Positions 10,119 through 18,289 of a stretch of DNA of 64,000 bases are shown here, in pieces. Source of the DNA: Flavobacteria bacterium MS024-3C. Its GTDB lineage: Bacteria > Bacteroidota > Bacteroidia > Flavobacteriales > Flavobacteriaceae. The DNA lies in NCBI GenBank assembly GCA_000173115.1, contig ABVW01000002.1, forward strand, positions 118,358 to 182,357. Reading direction: 5' to 3'. Each line of letters begins with the position of its first letter. The first letter of the stretch is position 1. The translations under genes and the position numbers were made by a program. Under the pieces are notes generated by a model. It made no database searches and was not told the DNA's origin. It was given only the letters and a program-made list of their open reading frames with translations.

Positions 10119-11003
10119 ATGGAATTATTAGACGGAAAAAAAGTGTCCAATGACATTAAAGATGAAATAGCTATAGCTGTTTCTGACATGAAAGCCAGAG
10201 GAGAAAAAGTGCCACATTTAGCTGCGGTTATTGTTGGAAACGACGGTGCTTCATTAACATATGTTGGAAGCAAAGTGAGGTCTTGTGAGCGTGTTGGTTT
10301 TGAATCTACGATGTTGCGATTGCCCTCTACTACCTCAGAAGTAGAACTCTTAAAAGAAATCAAGAAGCTCAACGAAAATCCAGAAATTGACGGTTTTATT
10401 GTACAGCTTCCTTTGCCAAAACAGATAGATACCCAATCTGTATTAATGGCTATTGACCCAGATAAGGATGTAGATGGATTCCATCCTATGAATTTTGGAA
10501 AGATGGCATTGGATATGAGTACTTTTATCCCAGCTACGCCATTTGGGATATTAGAGCTTTTAGAGCGATATAATGTAGAGACAAAAGGGAAGCATACCGT
10601 AGTAATTGGAAGGAGCCACATTGTAGGTAGGCCCATGAGTATCTTGATGGGGAGGAAAGGATGGCCAGGAAATTCAACAGTTACACTAACACATAGCCAT
10701 ACTAAAAATATTACTCAAATTATCTCTCAAGCAGATATTGTGATCTCTGCATTAGGGGTGCCTAATTTCTTAAAAGCAGAAATGGTTAAAGAGGGTGCTG
10801 TAGTGATTGATGTAGGAATTACAAGAGTTGCAGATGACAGTTTGGAGAAAGGTTATTATATTACTGGAGATGTAGATTTTGAAAATGTATCTAAAAAAGC
10901 CTCACATATCACCCCAGTTCCTGGAGGTGTTGGCCCAATGACCATTGCCATGCTTCTGAAAAACACCCTCTTAGCAAGAGAACGCCACAGAGCAAAAAGC
11001 TAA
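10119..11003 (+). CDS. folD: Bifunctional methylenetetrahydrofolate dehydrogenase/cyclohydrolase
   Basis: Interconverts methylene-, methenyl- and formyl-tetrahydrofolate, supplying one-carbon units; cytoplasmic. 294 residues. Seen: the substrate-site SLTYVGSKVRSCERVG containing the catalytic lysine, the signature GFIVQLPLPKQID, DKDVDGFHPMNFG, the nucleotide-binding VVIGRSHIVGRPMSILM and the C-terminal TPVPGGVGPMTIAMLL. It follows ffh by 20 bases and ends at a strong hairpin. Together with folE and folP it gives this window three folate genes, though they are not in one operon. Confidence 0.97.
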   Translation: MELLDGKKVSNDIKDEIAIAVSDMKARGEKVPHLAAVIVGNDGASLTYVGSKVRSCERVGFESTMLRLPSTTSEVELLKEIKKLNENPEIDGFIVQLPLPKQIDTQSVLMAIDPDKDVDGFHPMNFGKMALDMSTFIPATPFGILELLERYNVETKGKHTVVIGRSHIVGRPMSILMGRKGWPGNSTVTLTHSHTKNITQIISQADIVISALGVPNFLKAEMVKEGAVVIDVGITRVADDSLEKGYYITGDVDFENVSKKASHITPVPGGVGPMTIAMLLKNTLLARERHRAKS

Positions 11004-11004
11004 A

Positions 11005-11036
11005 AAAAAAAGCCGCCCATTGGGCGGCTTTTTTTT
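11005..11036. terminator. Bidirectional terminator folD / VOC gene
   Basis: GCCGCCC and GGGCGGC form a tight stem around ATT, flanked by nine A and eight T residues. It serves two convergent genes, and its T-run reaches the VOC gene's stop codon. Confidence 0.88.
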
Positions 11037-11463
11037 ACTTCGCAAACAATTGATCCATGTCTTTAAAGGCTTTAAATTCTAGTGCATTTCCAGCTGGGTC
11101 TAGAAAAAACATGGTAGCTTGTTCTCCTACCTGTCCTTTGAAACGAATATAGGGTTCAATGACAAAAGAGACGCCTCTTGATTTTAGGCGCTCAGCAAAT
11201 GTGTCAAAAGTTTCCCAAGGAAGTACCACGCCATAATGAGGCACGGGCACGTTCTTGCCGTCTACTGCGTTAGTGTGTAAGTCATGGTCTGGGCTTTTTT
11301 CTTTGTAGTGTATGACCAATTGGTGACCGAATAAGTTAAAATCTACCCAATGGTCACTGCTTCTGCCTTCTTCGCAATCTAATATTTCTCTGTAAAAAAC
11401 ACGACATTCGTCTAGGTTGTGAACCGGAATGGCAATATGAAAAGGGGTTACTTTTTGTTCCAT
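11035..11463 (-). CDS. VOC-superfamily (glyoxalase-like) protein
   Basis: 142 residues with the paired beta-alpha-beta-beta-beta modules of the vicinal-oxygen-chelate fold: first module [20 protein letters not shown] with a metal-ligand-type histidine, second module [20 protein letters not shown], ending in the characteristic [15 protein letters not shown] with a glutamate ligand. Members include glyoxalase I, dioxygenases and antibiotic-binding proteins; the substrate here is unknown. It follows an alpha/beta hydrolase and a lipoprotein gene on the same strand, ten bases apart, so the three are probably one operon. Confidence 0.85.
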   Translation of the reverse strand: MEQKVTPFHIAIPVHNLDECRVFYREILDCEEGRSSDHWVDFNLFGHQLVIHYKEKSPDHDLHTNAVDGKNVPVPHYGVVLPWETFDTFAERLKSRGVSFVIEPYIRFKGQVGEQATMFFLDPAGNALEFKAFKDMDQLFAK

Positions 11464-11473
11464 AATATAAAGT

Positions 11474-12319
11474 TTAAGAGGCTTCTAAAAATGAAATAAT
11501 CTGATCGTTCACTTGGTCTTGGTGTAGGGAATGTCCTAGACCTTCCGTAGTGATAAGCTGGGCATTTTTCCAATTGGCTTGTATGGCTACAGCTGCTTGG
11601 TAAGGGGCTATCCTGTCTTCTAGGTCGTGAACTATAAGTCCTTTTTTGTCGACAGATTTAATGAGTTGGGACATAGAGAATTCATCTATTCCAAAAGAGA
11701 AACGCTCTTTAAAATAGCGGTCTAATCCCAGCAAAACTTTTTGATTAAAACCAACGAGTTTTTGGTAGTTATTCATAATGTCTTCTAAGTCAGATGGTGC
11801 ACCTAGACTCACTACTTTTTCTACAGATGCTTGAGGAGATTTATACTGACTGTACAATAGTGCTAGACCTCCTATAGAATGTCCTATGACATATTTGGGT
11901 TGGTATTTTTTGATCAGTTCACTGGTACATGCTTCATAAATTGGAACATGTAAATGCGCACCGGAAGAAGCTCCGTGCCCTGGTGCGTCAAAGGTAATAA
12001 TATGAAATCCTTTGGTTTTAAGCTTTTCGATGAGGTTTCTCCACCTAAAAGCATTACTCTCCCAACCATGGCAAAGCAGTACAATAGGTCCTTGACCCTC
12101 TTTCCATTGGTAGGTTTGAATTTGGTGGTCAACCACAGAAACCATTTCTTTTTCAAATTGGTTGAGGTAGTCCTTTTGGTGGGGGAGTAGTTTGCCTTTT
12201 CTAGGCGTGCAAAATAAGGCAAATGCTTTTATGGCCGCTTTTTTCTTTGAGAAAATGGCTATTGTGTTAAAGTAGGTGCCGTAGGCAAGTGCGAGTATTT
12301 TTAATGCTTTAGCACTCAT
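11474..12319 (-). CDS. Alpha/beta-hydrolase
   Basis: 281 residues with the alpha/beta hydrolase fold. Seen: the oxyanion-hole region [23 protein letters not shown], the nucleophile elbow [10 protein letters not shown], a candidate catalytic Asp in [10 protein letters not shown] and the catalytic His in GLGHSLHQD. An N-terminal hydrophobic stretch resembles an anchor but no clear cleavage site is seen. The substrate (ester, thioester or lipid) cannot be assigned. It begins one base after the stop of the upstream lipoprotein gene, which points to translational coupling. Confidence 0.88.
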   Translation of the reverse strand: MSAKALKILALAYGTYFNTIAIFSKKKAAIKAFALFCTPRKGKLLPHQKDYLNQFEKEMVSVVDHQIQTYQWKEGQGPIVLLCHGWESNAFRWRNLIEKLKTKGFHIITFDAPGHGASSGAHLHVPIYEACTSELIKKYQPKYVIGHSIGGLALLYSQYKSPQASVEKVVSLGAPSDLEDIMNNYQKLVGFNQKVLLGLDRYFKERFSFGIDEFSMSQLIKSVDKKGLIVHDLEDRIAPYQAAVAIQANWKNAQLITTEGLGHSLHQDQVNDQIISFLEAS

Positions 12320-12320
12320 A

Positions 12321-12872
12321 TTAACGTTGCCAGCTAATCATCAGGTTTTTTATAGGGGCTTCATCAGGAATTTGAATAGGATCTAATTTTTCAATATTTC
12401 CATATCTCAAGTCTTCAGGAAGCGCTTTTCTGTCAATAGTAACGTACACTTCTGATCCTTTAAATGAGACAATTACACTGCTAAAAGTGGTTTGGATGTT
12501 GTCTATCGTGTACGCATTTGAAACTTCTTTAAAAGTACTTTCCAAACTAATTCCTTTATCTGTTTTAAATCGCTTGTCTAACACCCTTACACTCCCAATA
12601 ACGGATATTGAATCTTGAATAGGATTCAAGTGAAGCAAGGGCGCCCCTCCTTTTTCAAAAATGCTAATTCTAGATCCTACAAGTCCATTAGCAATAGCGG
12701 TAGAATCCCCCACAATGGAGTCGTTGGCATAAATAGTGTACAAATCTTTGATAGCGTCTGCTTTGTGAAATTTACCTACCCTTCCTTCAGAAATTGAGAA
12801 AGGATCATTTTGAGAAGTACAGCCTATTATAGTTAGACCAATAGCGACAAATAGGAGAAAATATTTATTCAT
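12321..12872 (-). CDS. Hypothetical lipoprotein
   Basis: 183 residues of unknown function. The N-terminus (MNKYFLLFVAIGLTIIGC) is a lipoprotein signal peptide with lipobox IIGC, so the mature protein is expected to be anchored in the envelope. The rest is polar and beta-rich with no motif I recognise. I chose the ATG at 12872, which starts directly with the signal peptide; an ATG 12 bases upstream is possible. First gene of a leftward run with the hydrolase and the VOC protein. Confidence 0.75.
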   Translation of the reverse strand: MNKYFLLFVAIGLTIIGCTSQNDPFSISEGRVGKFHKADAIKDLYTIYANDSIVGDSTAIANGLVGSRISIFEKGGAPLLHLNPIQDSISVIGSVRVLDKRFKTDKGISLESTFKEVSNAYTIDNIQTTFSSVIVSFKGSEVYVTIDRKALPEDLRYGNIEKLDPIQIPDEAPIKNLMISWQR

Positions 12873-12926
12873 GAAAGAAGGCATTTAATTAGATAAAATA
12901 GTCCTGTAAAAGTAATCTAATTCTAA

Positions 12927-12934
12927 TATCTTTG
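12927..12934 (+). promoter_or_regulatory. -7 box abutting queE start
   Basis: TATCTTTG ends only four bases before the queE ATG at 12939. With the usual distance from this box to the start site, transcription would begin at or within a base or two of the A of ATG. Confidence 0.6.
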
Positions 12935-12938
12935 CGGC

Positions 12939-13568
12939 ATGAAAGAGCAGGATATTTTAAGCGCGGTGAACAAGGGTATATATTTGCCTTTAATGGAGGC
13001 ATTTTACACTATTCAAGGGGAGGGCTATCACAAAGGCACTGCCGCTTACTTTATTAGGGTGGGGGGTTGTGATGTGGGTTGCCATTGGTGTGACGTAAAA
13101 GAAAGTTGGGACGCAGAGAGGCATCCGCCAACGGCGATAGAAAAAATCATACAAGACGCTAGTCCATATAAAACCATTGTAATTACTGGTGGAGAGCCAC
13201 TTACCTGGGACATGGGACCTGTAACAGCTGGCTTAAAAAAGGTTGGTTTACAAACCCATATTGAGACCTCTGGCGCTTACACACTTACAGGTGAATGGGA
13301 TTGGATTTGTCTGTCTCCTAAAAAAAATAAGCTGCCATTGGCACCCATCTATAAAGAAGCCCATGAGCTTAAAGTAATTGTTTTTAATAAACATGACCTG
13401 GAATTTGCCCAAGAGCAGGCAGCTCAAGTAGGGCCTAATTGTCACTTGTATTTACAGCCAGAATGGAGTGTAAAAGATAAGGTAGTGCCTATGATTGTAG
13501 ATTTTGTAATGGCCAATCCAGCTTGGAAAGTATCCTTGCAAACACACAAATACCTCAATATTCCTTAG
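12939..13568 (+). CDS. queE: 7-carboxy-7-deazaguanine synthase, radical SAM
   Basis: Radical-SAM enzyme of queuosine and 7-deazaguanine biosynthesis, converting 6-carboxytetrahydropterin to 7-carboxy-7-deazaguanine. 209 residues. The N-terminal MEAFYTIQGEGYHKG is the QueE signature; the 4Fe-4S ligands follow as C-DVG-C-HW-C, then VITGGEPLTWD (the SAM-binding GGEP), HIETSGAYTL and SPKKNKLPL. Its pathway precursor comes from GTP through FolE, encoded elsewhere in this window. Single-gene unit, convergent with the methyltransferase gene six bases downstream. Confidence 0.93.
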   Translation: MKEQDILSAVNKGIYLPLMEAFYTIQGEGYHKGTAAYFIRVGGCDVGCHWCDVKESWDAERHPPTAIEKIIQDASPYKTIVITGGEPLTWDMGPVTAGLKKVGLQTHIETSGAYTLTGEWDWICLSPKKNKLPLAPIYKEAHELKVIVFNKHDLEFAQEQAAQVGPNCHLYLQPEWSVKDKVVPMIVDFVMANPAWKVSLQTHKYLNIP

Positions 13569-13574
13569 GGTGTT

Positions 13575-14279
13575 TTAGGATAAACTCAATTTTGCCAGGT
13601 AGTTGTCTTGCGGTCCCTCCAGCACTAAATTCGTTTCAAATCCGTGGTATTGTGCCGCTCTTGCTAGGGTGTTATAATCCAAATAGAGCCAAGGGAATTC
13701 TGCTGTTTTTTGATCCTTATATTGCATTGTAAAGCGCAGTTCTCCGTAATAATCTACTTGGTCTGGGATCCAATACCCTCCGTCTTCTTCATCGGATTCA
13801 AACATATATAAAATATCGGTGCCTTCTACTAGAATACACCCATTTGGATTCAAGAGTTTTTTAAGCTGCTCTAAAAAAGGCCCCAAATTTTTTAATGTTC
13901 CAGCCAGACCAGTACCATTCATGAGAAGAAGTATGGTGTTGTATTTAAGCTTGTGATCAAATAAATCCTCACAAATCACGGTTTTAATACCCCTCAATTT
14001 ACACACTTCTGCAGCGCCTTTTGAGAGGTCTAAAGCCGTAACGCTCTTCTGTTGTTTTTGTAAATACAAGCTATGAGATCCTGCACCAGCACCGAGATCC
14101 AATATAGTTCCTTTGCATAGGCTAAGTGCTTTTTTTTCTAATGCAGGCATTTGTTTGTAGTCCCTAAATAAGTAGTCAAGTGGAATTTCATCTGTATCTC
14201 CTAGATTGGAGTGTGTCAAAATATTTTCTGTGGCTATTCCATTCCAATAGTCTAATAAGGCATTTCCAAAAACATCCAT
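13575..14279 (-). CDS. Class I SAM-dependent methyltransferase
   Basis: 234 residues. The SAM-binding motif I is ILDLGAGAGSHSLYL, followed by the acidic TALDLSKGAAEVC, LLLMNGTGLAGTL and a post-motif region LKKLLNPNGCILVEGTD. It resembles a flavobacterial family of small-molecule methyltransferases; the acceptor is unknown. The ATG at 14279 (MDVFGNALLDYW) is preferred; the open frame extends upstream to a GTG at 14345 and would add 22 residues of unlikely lysine-rich sequence. Divergent from the Cys-cluster gene. Confidence 0.82.
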   Translation of the reverse strand: MDVFGNALLDYWNGIATENILTHSNLGDTDEIPLDYLFRDYKQMPALEKKALSLCKGTILDLGAGAGSHSLYLQKQQKSVTALDLSKGAAEVCKLRGIKTVICEDLFDHKLKYNTILLLMNGTGLAGTLKNLGPFLEQLKKLLNPNGCILVEGTDILYMFESDEEDGGYWIPDQVDYYGELRFTMQYKDQKTAEFPWLYLDYNTLARAAQYHGFETNLVLEGPQDNYLAKLSLS

Positions 14280-14362
14280 GGGTTTAAATTTTTTGAGCGC
14301 TACAAATGTCTTATTTTTAACCCAAATGATCACGACTAATTTCACAAAGGCGTTCTTTTTCT

Positions 14363-14857
14363 ATGGATGAATTTTTAAAAAAATTACCTAAACTGGCCAA
14401 AGAGTCTTCTAAAGAGACGGCTGCCTATTTTGCAAAGCTTAAAAAAAAGCCCCCCAAGCAATTGGACTATGCCATGCAAGAATTACATGATCAAGTGTTT
14501 AAAAAGGTTGATTGTTTGAGTTGTGCCAATTGTTGTAAGACTACTGGACCCCTCTTTACCCGTGCAGACATTGATCGAATAGCCAAGCACCTAAAGATGA
14601 AATCTGCTCAGTTTGTGACACAATATTTAAAAATAGATGAAGACAATGATTATGTGTTGCAACAAGTTCCCTGTGCCTTTTTAGGGGCAGATAATTATTG
14701 CAGTATATACGATCACAGACCCAAAGCTTGCAGTGAATTCCCGCATACAAATCGCAAAAAGTTTCATCAGATCACTGCTATTACCCAAAAAAATATTCCC
14801 ATCTGTCCTGCTGCATATCAGGTTGTTGAGGCTATGAAAATTAAAATAAAGTTGTAA
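14363..14857 (+). CDS. YkgJ-family cysteine-cluster protein
   Basis: 164 residues. The eight-cysteine pattern of the YkgJ/CxxCxxCC family (putative zinc or iron-sulfur binding) is clear: DCLSCANCCKTTGPLFT near residue 51, then PCAFLGADNYCSIYDHRPKACSEFP and a late ICPAA. Function is unknown in general; members often lie near radical-SAM or methyltransferase genes, and here a divergent methyltransferase and queE lie close by. It is followed after 20 bases by the membrane hydroxylase gene, so the two may be co-transcribed. Confidence 0.85.
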   Translation: MDEFLKKLPKLAKESSKETAAYFAKLKKKPPKQLDYAMQELHDQVFKKVDCLSCANCCKTTGPLFTRADIDRIAKHLKMKSAQFVTQYLKIDEDNDYVLQQVPCAFLGADNYCSIYDHRPKACSEFPHTNRKKFHQITAITQKNIPICPAAYQVVEAMKIKIKL

Positions 14858-14877
14858 TTTTAAAATAAAAAATTACT

Positions 14878-15711
14878 TTGGAACAGATTATCTCTTATTT
14901 TGAAACCATTCCACCCTTGCACAGAAGCCTTATATTGGTGGGTGGAATTACTTTTTTTTGGATATTAGAATATATTTTGCCACTCTTTAAATTGTCTTAT
15001 CATAAAGGCAAACATGCTGGGGTAAATATTTTCTTTACGATTACCACCATTTTAGTCAACTTTCCATTGGCTTTTTTACTTTTATACACCAGTGATTGGA
15101 CGGCAAAAAATTCGTTTGGTTTGCTTTATTGGTTGCCTGAAATGCCGCTTTGGATGGCCGTATTTGTAGGGGTATTGTTCCTAGATTTAATTGGGGCTTG
15201 GCTGGCTCATTTTGTAGAACATAAGGTACGTGTATTGTGGGGCTTTCACCTAGTGCACCATACGGATATGGAAGTAGACACCACCTCTGCCAATAGGCAC
15301 CACCCTTTAGAGAGCATAGTACGATTTTTATTTACCTGTTTAGCGGTTTTTGTAGTAGGTGCTCCTGTGGCCTACATTATGTTGTATCAAGGTTTATCTG
15401 TAGTTTTTTCTCAGTTTAATCACGCCAATATAAAACTGCCCGCTAAAGCAGACGCCCTCTTGAGTTGGGTCATTGTATCTCCAAATATGCATAAAATACA
15501 CCACCATTATCAACTGCCGTACACAGACAGCAATTACGGAAACATATTTTCTATTTGGGACAGACTTTTTGGTACTTTTTCTACCATGCCTATAGATCAG
15601 ATTGTTTACGGGGTAGATACTTATCCAGATCCAGCAGCCAATAAGTCACTCAAAGAACTTCTCAAGATTCCTTTTAACGCTTATAGAAAGTCTGAGATTC
15701 CTGGAGAGTAG
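14878..15711 (+). CDS. Fatty-acid hydroxylase/sterol desaturase family membrane protein
   Basis: 277-residue integral membrane di-iron enzyme of the fatty-acid-hydroxylase superfamily. Several membrane spans alternate with the histidine boxes HFVEH, HLVHHTD, NRHHP and HKIHHHYQLPYTDSNYG, the last followed by the typical IWDRLFGTF. Likely substrate is a lipid, carotenoid or hopanoid; the sequence does not settle it. The start is a TTG at 14878, chosen because the protein then begins MEQIISYFETIPPLHRS as family members do; no ATG is available nearby. The TTACTTTG around that codon resembles but does not match a -7 box. Confidence 0.87.
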   Translation: MEQIISYFETIPPLHRSLILVGGITFFWILEYILPLFKLSYHKGKHAGVNIFFTITTILVNFPLAFLLLYTSDWTAKNSFGLLYWLPEMPLWMAVFVGVLFLDLIGAWLAHFVEHKVRVLWGFHLVHHTDMEVDTTSANRHHPLESIVRFLFTCLAVFVVGAPVAYIMLYQGLSVVFSQFNHANIKLPAKADALLSWVIVSPNMHKIHHHYQLPYTDSNYGNIFSIWDRLFGTFSTMPIDQIVYGVDTYPDPAANKSLKELLKIPFNAYRKSEIPGE

Positions 15712-15773
15712 TATCCTTTATTTAAGGTCCTATCCATTTTATATTCCAGGGACTGGATTTCAAAAAAGTCTTT

Positions 15774-16985
15774 TTAATACCTGAGGTATTTAGCTCTAAT
15801 AGCTTTGAAGGCGTCCAAGTCTTTTTGCCAGCTTTTTCTGATCTCAGCTACACTGAGTCCTGCTTCTATTTGTTTTTGAAGTCTATCATTTCCAGCGTGT
15901 TTGGTGAATCCTGAAGTGAGGAAAAACTGTGCTTTCTTACTGCTATTCGCGTATGCTTTCACCAGCCAATTGAGATCTACTGAATTAGGAGGATTTATCT
16001 CAGCTAAGTCTTCTCCAAAGCAAATTTCGCCACTGTGTTTTGGGTATTTTGCCCCAAAATTGGGTTCAGGGGTATAGCTAAAAGACATTTTATTAGAAAG
16101 TTCTGGTGCGCCGTAGCGGGTGAATTGCGCTTCTGTTCCCCTTCCTGCATTGATGGTGGTTCCTTCGAATAATCCTAAACTCGGATAGAGTGCAATGGAC
16201 TGGTCGTTGGGTAAATTTGGGGAAGGCCTAATAGGGAGTGAGTAGGAGACGTCTCTATTGTAATTTTTTAGACCCACTACCGAAAGTGCTGGATGTTTGT
16301 CTGTTCCGAGCCATCCTTCTTCTGTGTTGACCATACTAGAATATTCCCCAATGGTCATTCCATAAACGAGCGGTATAGGGGTCATTCCCAGAAAACTCTG
16401 GTGGGCTTTTTCCATCGTTGGTCCGTCTACATAATGTCCATTTGGATTGGGCCTGTCTAGTACAAAGAGGGGAATGCCTGCGTCACCACAGGCCTGCATA
16501 ACGAGTTGAAGGGTCGCAATATAGGTGTAAAATCTAACCCCAACATCTTGAATGTCAAACAAGACTAGGTCTATATTTTGGAGGCTTTCAGGACTTGGCT
16601 TTCTTTGATTGCCATAAAGAGATATTATGGGTATACCTGTAGTGGCATCTACACCATCTGCCACCTTTTCTCCAGCATCTATATTTCCTCTAAAGCCATG
16701 TTCTGGAGAGAATACCTTGACTATATTCACCCCTAATGTCAATAAAGAGTCCACTATATGAGTGTGGCCTTGTGAATGCCCACTGTTTTTGAATATCACA
16801 GAGGTGGGATTAGCCACAACAGCTATATTTTTTCCTTTGAGATAGGGCAAATAAGTCTCTGTCCTGTTGGCGCCAACTATTAAAGGTAATTGCGATTGGC
16901 TGCTGCATTGTATAAAAGGTACTGAAAGGACGAATAGAAGTATAAATAAAGTGGTATTTTTGGGTGTATTAAAAGTCTTATTCAT
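15774..16985 (-). CDS. NamZ-type exo-beta-N-acetylmuramidase lipoprotein (DUF1343)
   Basis: 403 residues. The N-terminus (MNKTFNTPKNTTLFILLFV) leads to a lipobox-like FIQC, so it is probably a lipoprotein. The body is the DUF1343/NamZ family, some members of which release MurNAc from peptidoglycan fragments. Family blocks seen: NPTSVI, FSPEHGFRG, FDIQDVGVRFYTYIATL, FVLDRPNPNG, PSLGLFEGTTINAGRGTE. A role in cell-wall recycling is inferred. The ATG at 16985 starts with the signal peptide; an upstream ATG at 17045 would overlap the divergent permease gene and is rejected. Its start codon directly abuts the permease's TTG. Confidence 0.88.
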   Translation of the reverse strand: MNKTFNTPKNTTLFILLFVLSVPFIQCSSQSQLPLIVGANRTETYLPYLKGKNIAVVANPTSVIFKNSGHSQGHTHIVDSLLTLGVNIVKVFSPEHGFRGNIDAGEKVADGVDATTGIPIISLYGNQRKPSPESLQNIDLVLFDIQDVGVRFYTYIATLQLVMQACGDAGIPLFVLDRPNPNGHYVDGPTMEKAHQSFLGMTPIPLVYGMTIGEYSSMVNTEEGWLGTDKHPALSVVGLKNYNRDVSYSLPIRPSPNLPNDQSIALYPSLGLFEGTTINAGRGTEAQFTRYGAPELSNKMSFSYTPEPNFGAKYPKHSGEICFGEDLAEINPPNSVDLNWLVKAYANSSKKAQFFLTSGFTKHAGNDRLQKQIEAGLSVAEIRKSWQKDLDAFKAIRAKYLRY

Positions 16986-18227
16986 TTGAATATATCGCTG
17001 TTTATAGCCAAGAGGCTTGTTTTGGGAGGTCATGGTAAAAGCCATATTTCTGCTCCTATTATCAAAATTGCTATTGCGGCTATTGCAATTGGTATGGTGA
17101 TGATGCTTATATCTGTCGCCACTGGACTTGGATTGAATTATAAAATTAGGGAAAAAGTAGCTGCTTTTAATGGAGACCTACAAATAATTAGCTACGAAAC
17201 AAATACTGCCCATATTTCGGGATCACCTATTTCAAAAAAGCAATCCTTTTATCCTGAATTTAAGTCTGTTCCTGGAATTACCCATATTCAAGGAATCATT
17301 ACAACCCCCGGTATTATTAGGACAGAAGAGACTTTTGAAGGTATTGTCGCTAAAGGGGTTTCTACGGACTACAATTGGACTGCTTTTAAAGATTTTTTAA
17401 TCAGTGGTCGTTTGCCAAATTACGGAGACGTACTAAATAATGAAGTGCTTATTTCTGATTTAGTAGCCCAAAAGTTAGCCCTTAAGACAGGAGACACTTT
17501 TAGAACTTTCTTTATAAAAAACGATCAAAAAAGCAGTGTCCCAAGTCAGCGAATTTTTAAAATAGCGGGGATTTACGACTCTGGTTTTGAGGCTTTTGAC
17601 AGCAGTTACATTTTTGTAGATTTGAGGCATTTACAAAGAATTTCAGGCTGGGAAGCAGACCAAATAAGTGCTTTTGAAGTATTTGTATCGGATTTTGACC
17701 AAATAGACCAAAAAACAGCAGAAGTCTATGCAGCCACCCAATCAGATTTAGATGTGCGCTCGGTAAAAGAACGCTATTACAATATTTTTGAATGGATTTC
17801 TCTTTTCGATTTTAACATGATTCTCATCATTGGGATAATGATATTGGTTGGAGGAATTAATATGGTTACGGCACTTTTAGTCCTCATTCTTGAGCGCACT
17901 CCTATGATTGGTATTCTCAAGGCTTTGGGAGCTGCAGATTGGACGGTAAGAAAAGTATTTCTGTATCAGGCCATTTATTTAATTGGCTTTGGGTTGTTGG
18001 TTGGTAATACTATAGGCTTAGCAATTATTTATCTGCAAGACCGCTTTAAGTGGCTTCAGTTTCCGAACCCTAAAGAATATTACATTAGAGAAATTCCAGT
18101 ATTTATGGATGTATCTATTGTTTTGGGTTTAAATGCGCTGGTACTCTTACTTTGTTCCTTAATGCTATTACTTCCTTCTGTTATTGTGTCTAAGGTTTCT
18201 GTGGTTAAAGCATTAAAATTTGACTAA
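16986..18227 (+). CDS. FtsX/LolC-E-type ABC transporter permease
   Basis: 413 residues with the MacB/LolC/FtsX layout: one N-terminal membrane helix (IAIAAIAIGMVMMLISVATG), a large periplasmic domain (about 60-270), then three helices near the C-terminus. The second-half motif TALLVLILERTPMIGILKALGA is typical of lipoprotein-release permeases. In Gram-negatives such proteins pair with a LolD-type ATPase, which is not next door. The start is the TTG at 16986: the only other in-frame codons back to the preceding stop lack ATG or GTG. Divergent from NamZ with no spacer. Confidence 0.85.
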   Translation: MNISLFIAKRLVLGGHGKSHISAPIIKIAIAAIAIGMVMMLISVATGLGLNYKIREKVAAFNGDLQIISYETNTAHISGSPISKKQSFYPEFKSVPGITHIQGIITTPGIIRTEETFEGIVAKGVSTDYNWTAFKDFLISGRLPNYGDVLNNEVLISDLVAQKLALKTGDTFRTFFIKNDQKSSVPSQRIFKIAGIYDSGFEAFDSSYIFVDLRHLQRISGWEADQISAFEVFVSDFDQIDQKTAEVYAATQSDLDVRSVKERYYNIFEWISLFDFNMILIIGIMILVGGINMVTALLVLILERTPMIGILKALGAADWTVRKVFLYQAIYLIGFGLLVGNTIGLAIIYLQDRFKWLQFPNPKEYYIREIPVFMDVSIVLGLNALVLLLCSLMLLLPSVIVSKVSVVKALKFD

Positions 18228-18289
18228 ACACTTTAAAAGCTTTGTACTAATTTTAGTAAATTGAACCTCTAAATAACAAATGAACCACC

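Noticed and set aside
10019..10636. Long minus-strand open frame across ffh/folD
   Set aside because: It is antisense to two clear genes, has no promoter and no recognisable motif.
16986..17045. Upstream ATG extension of NamZ to 17045
   Set aside because: It would place 20 non-signal residues before the signal peptide and overlap the start of the permease gene.
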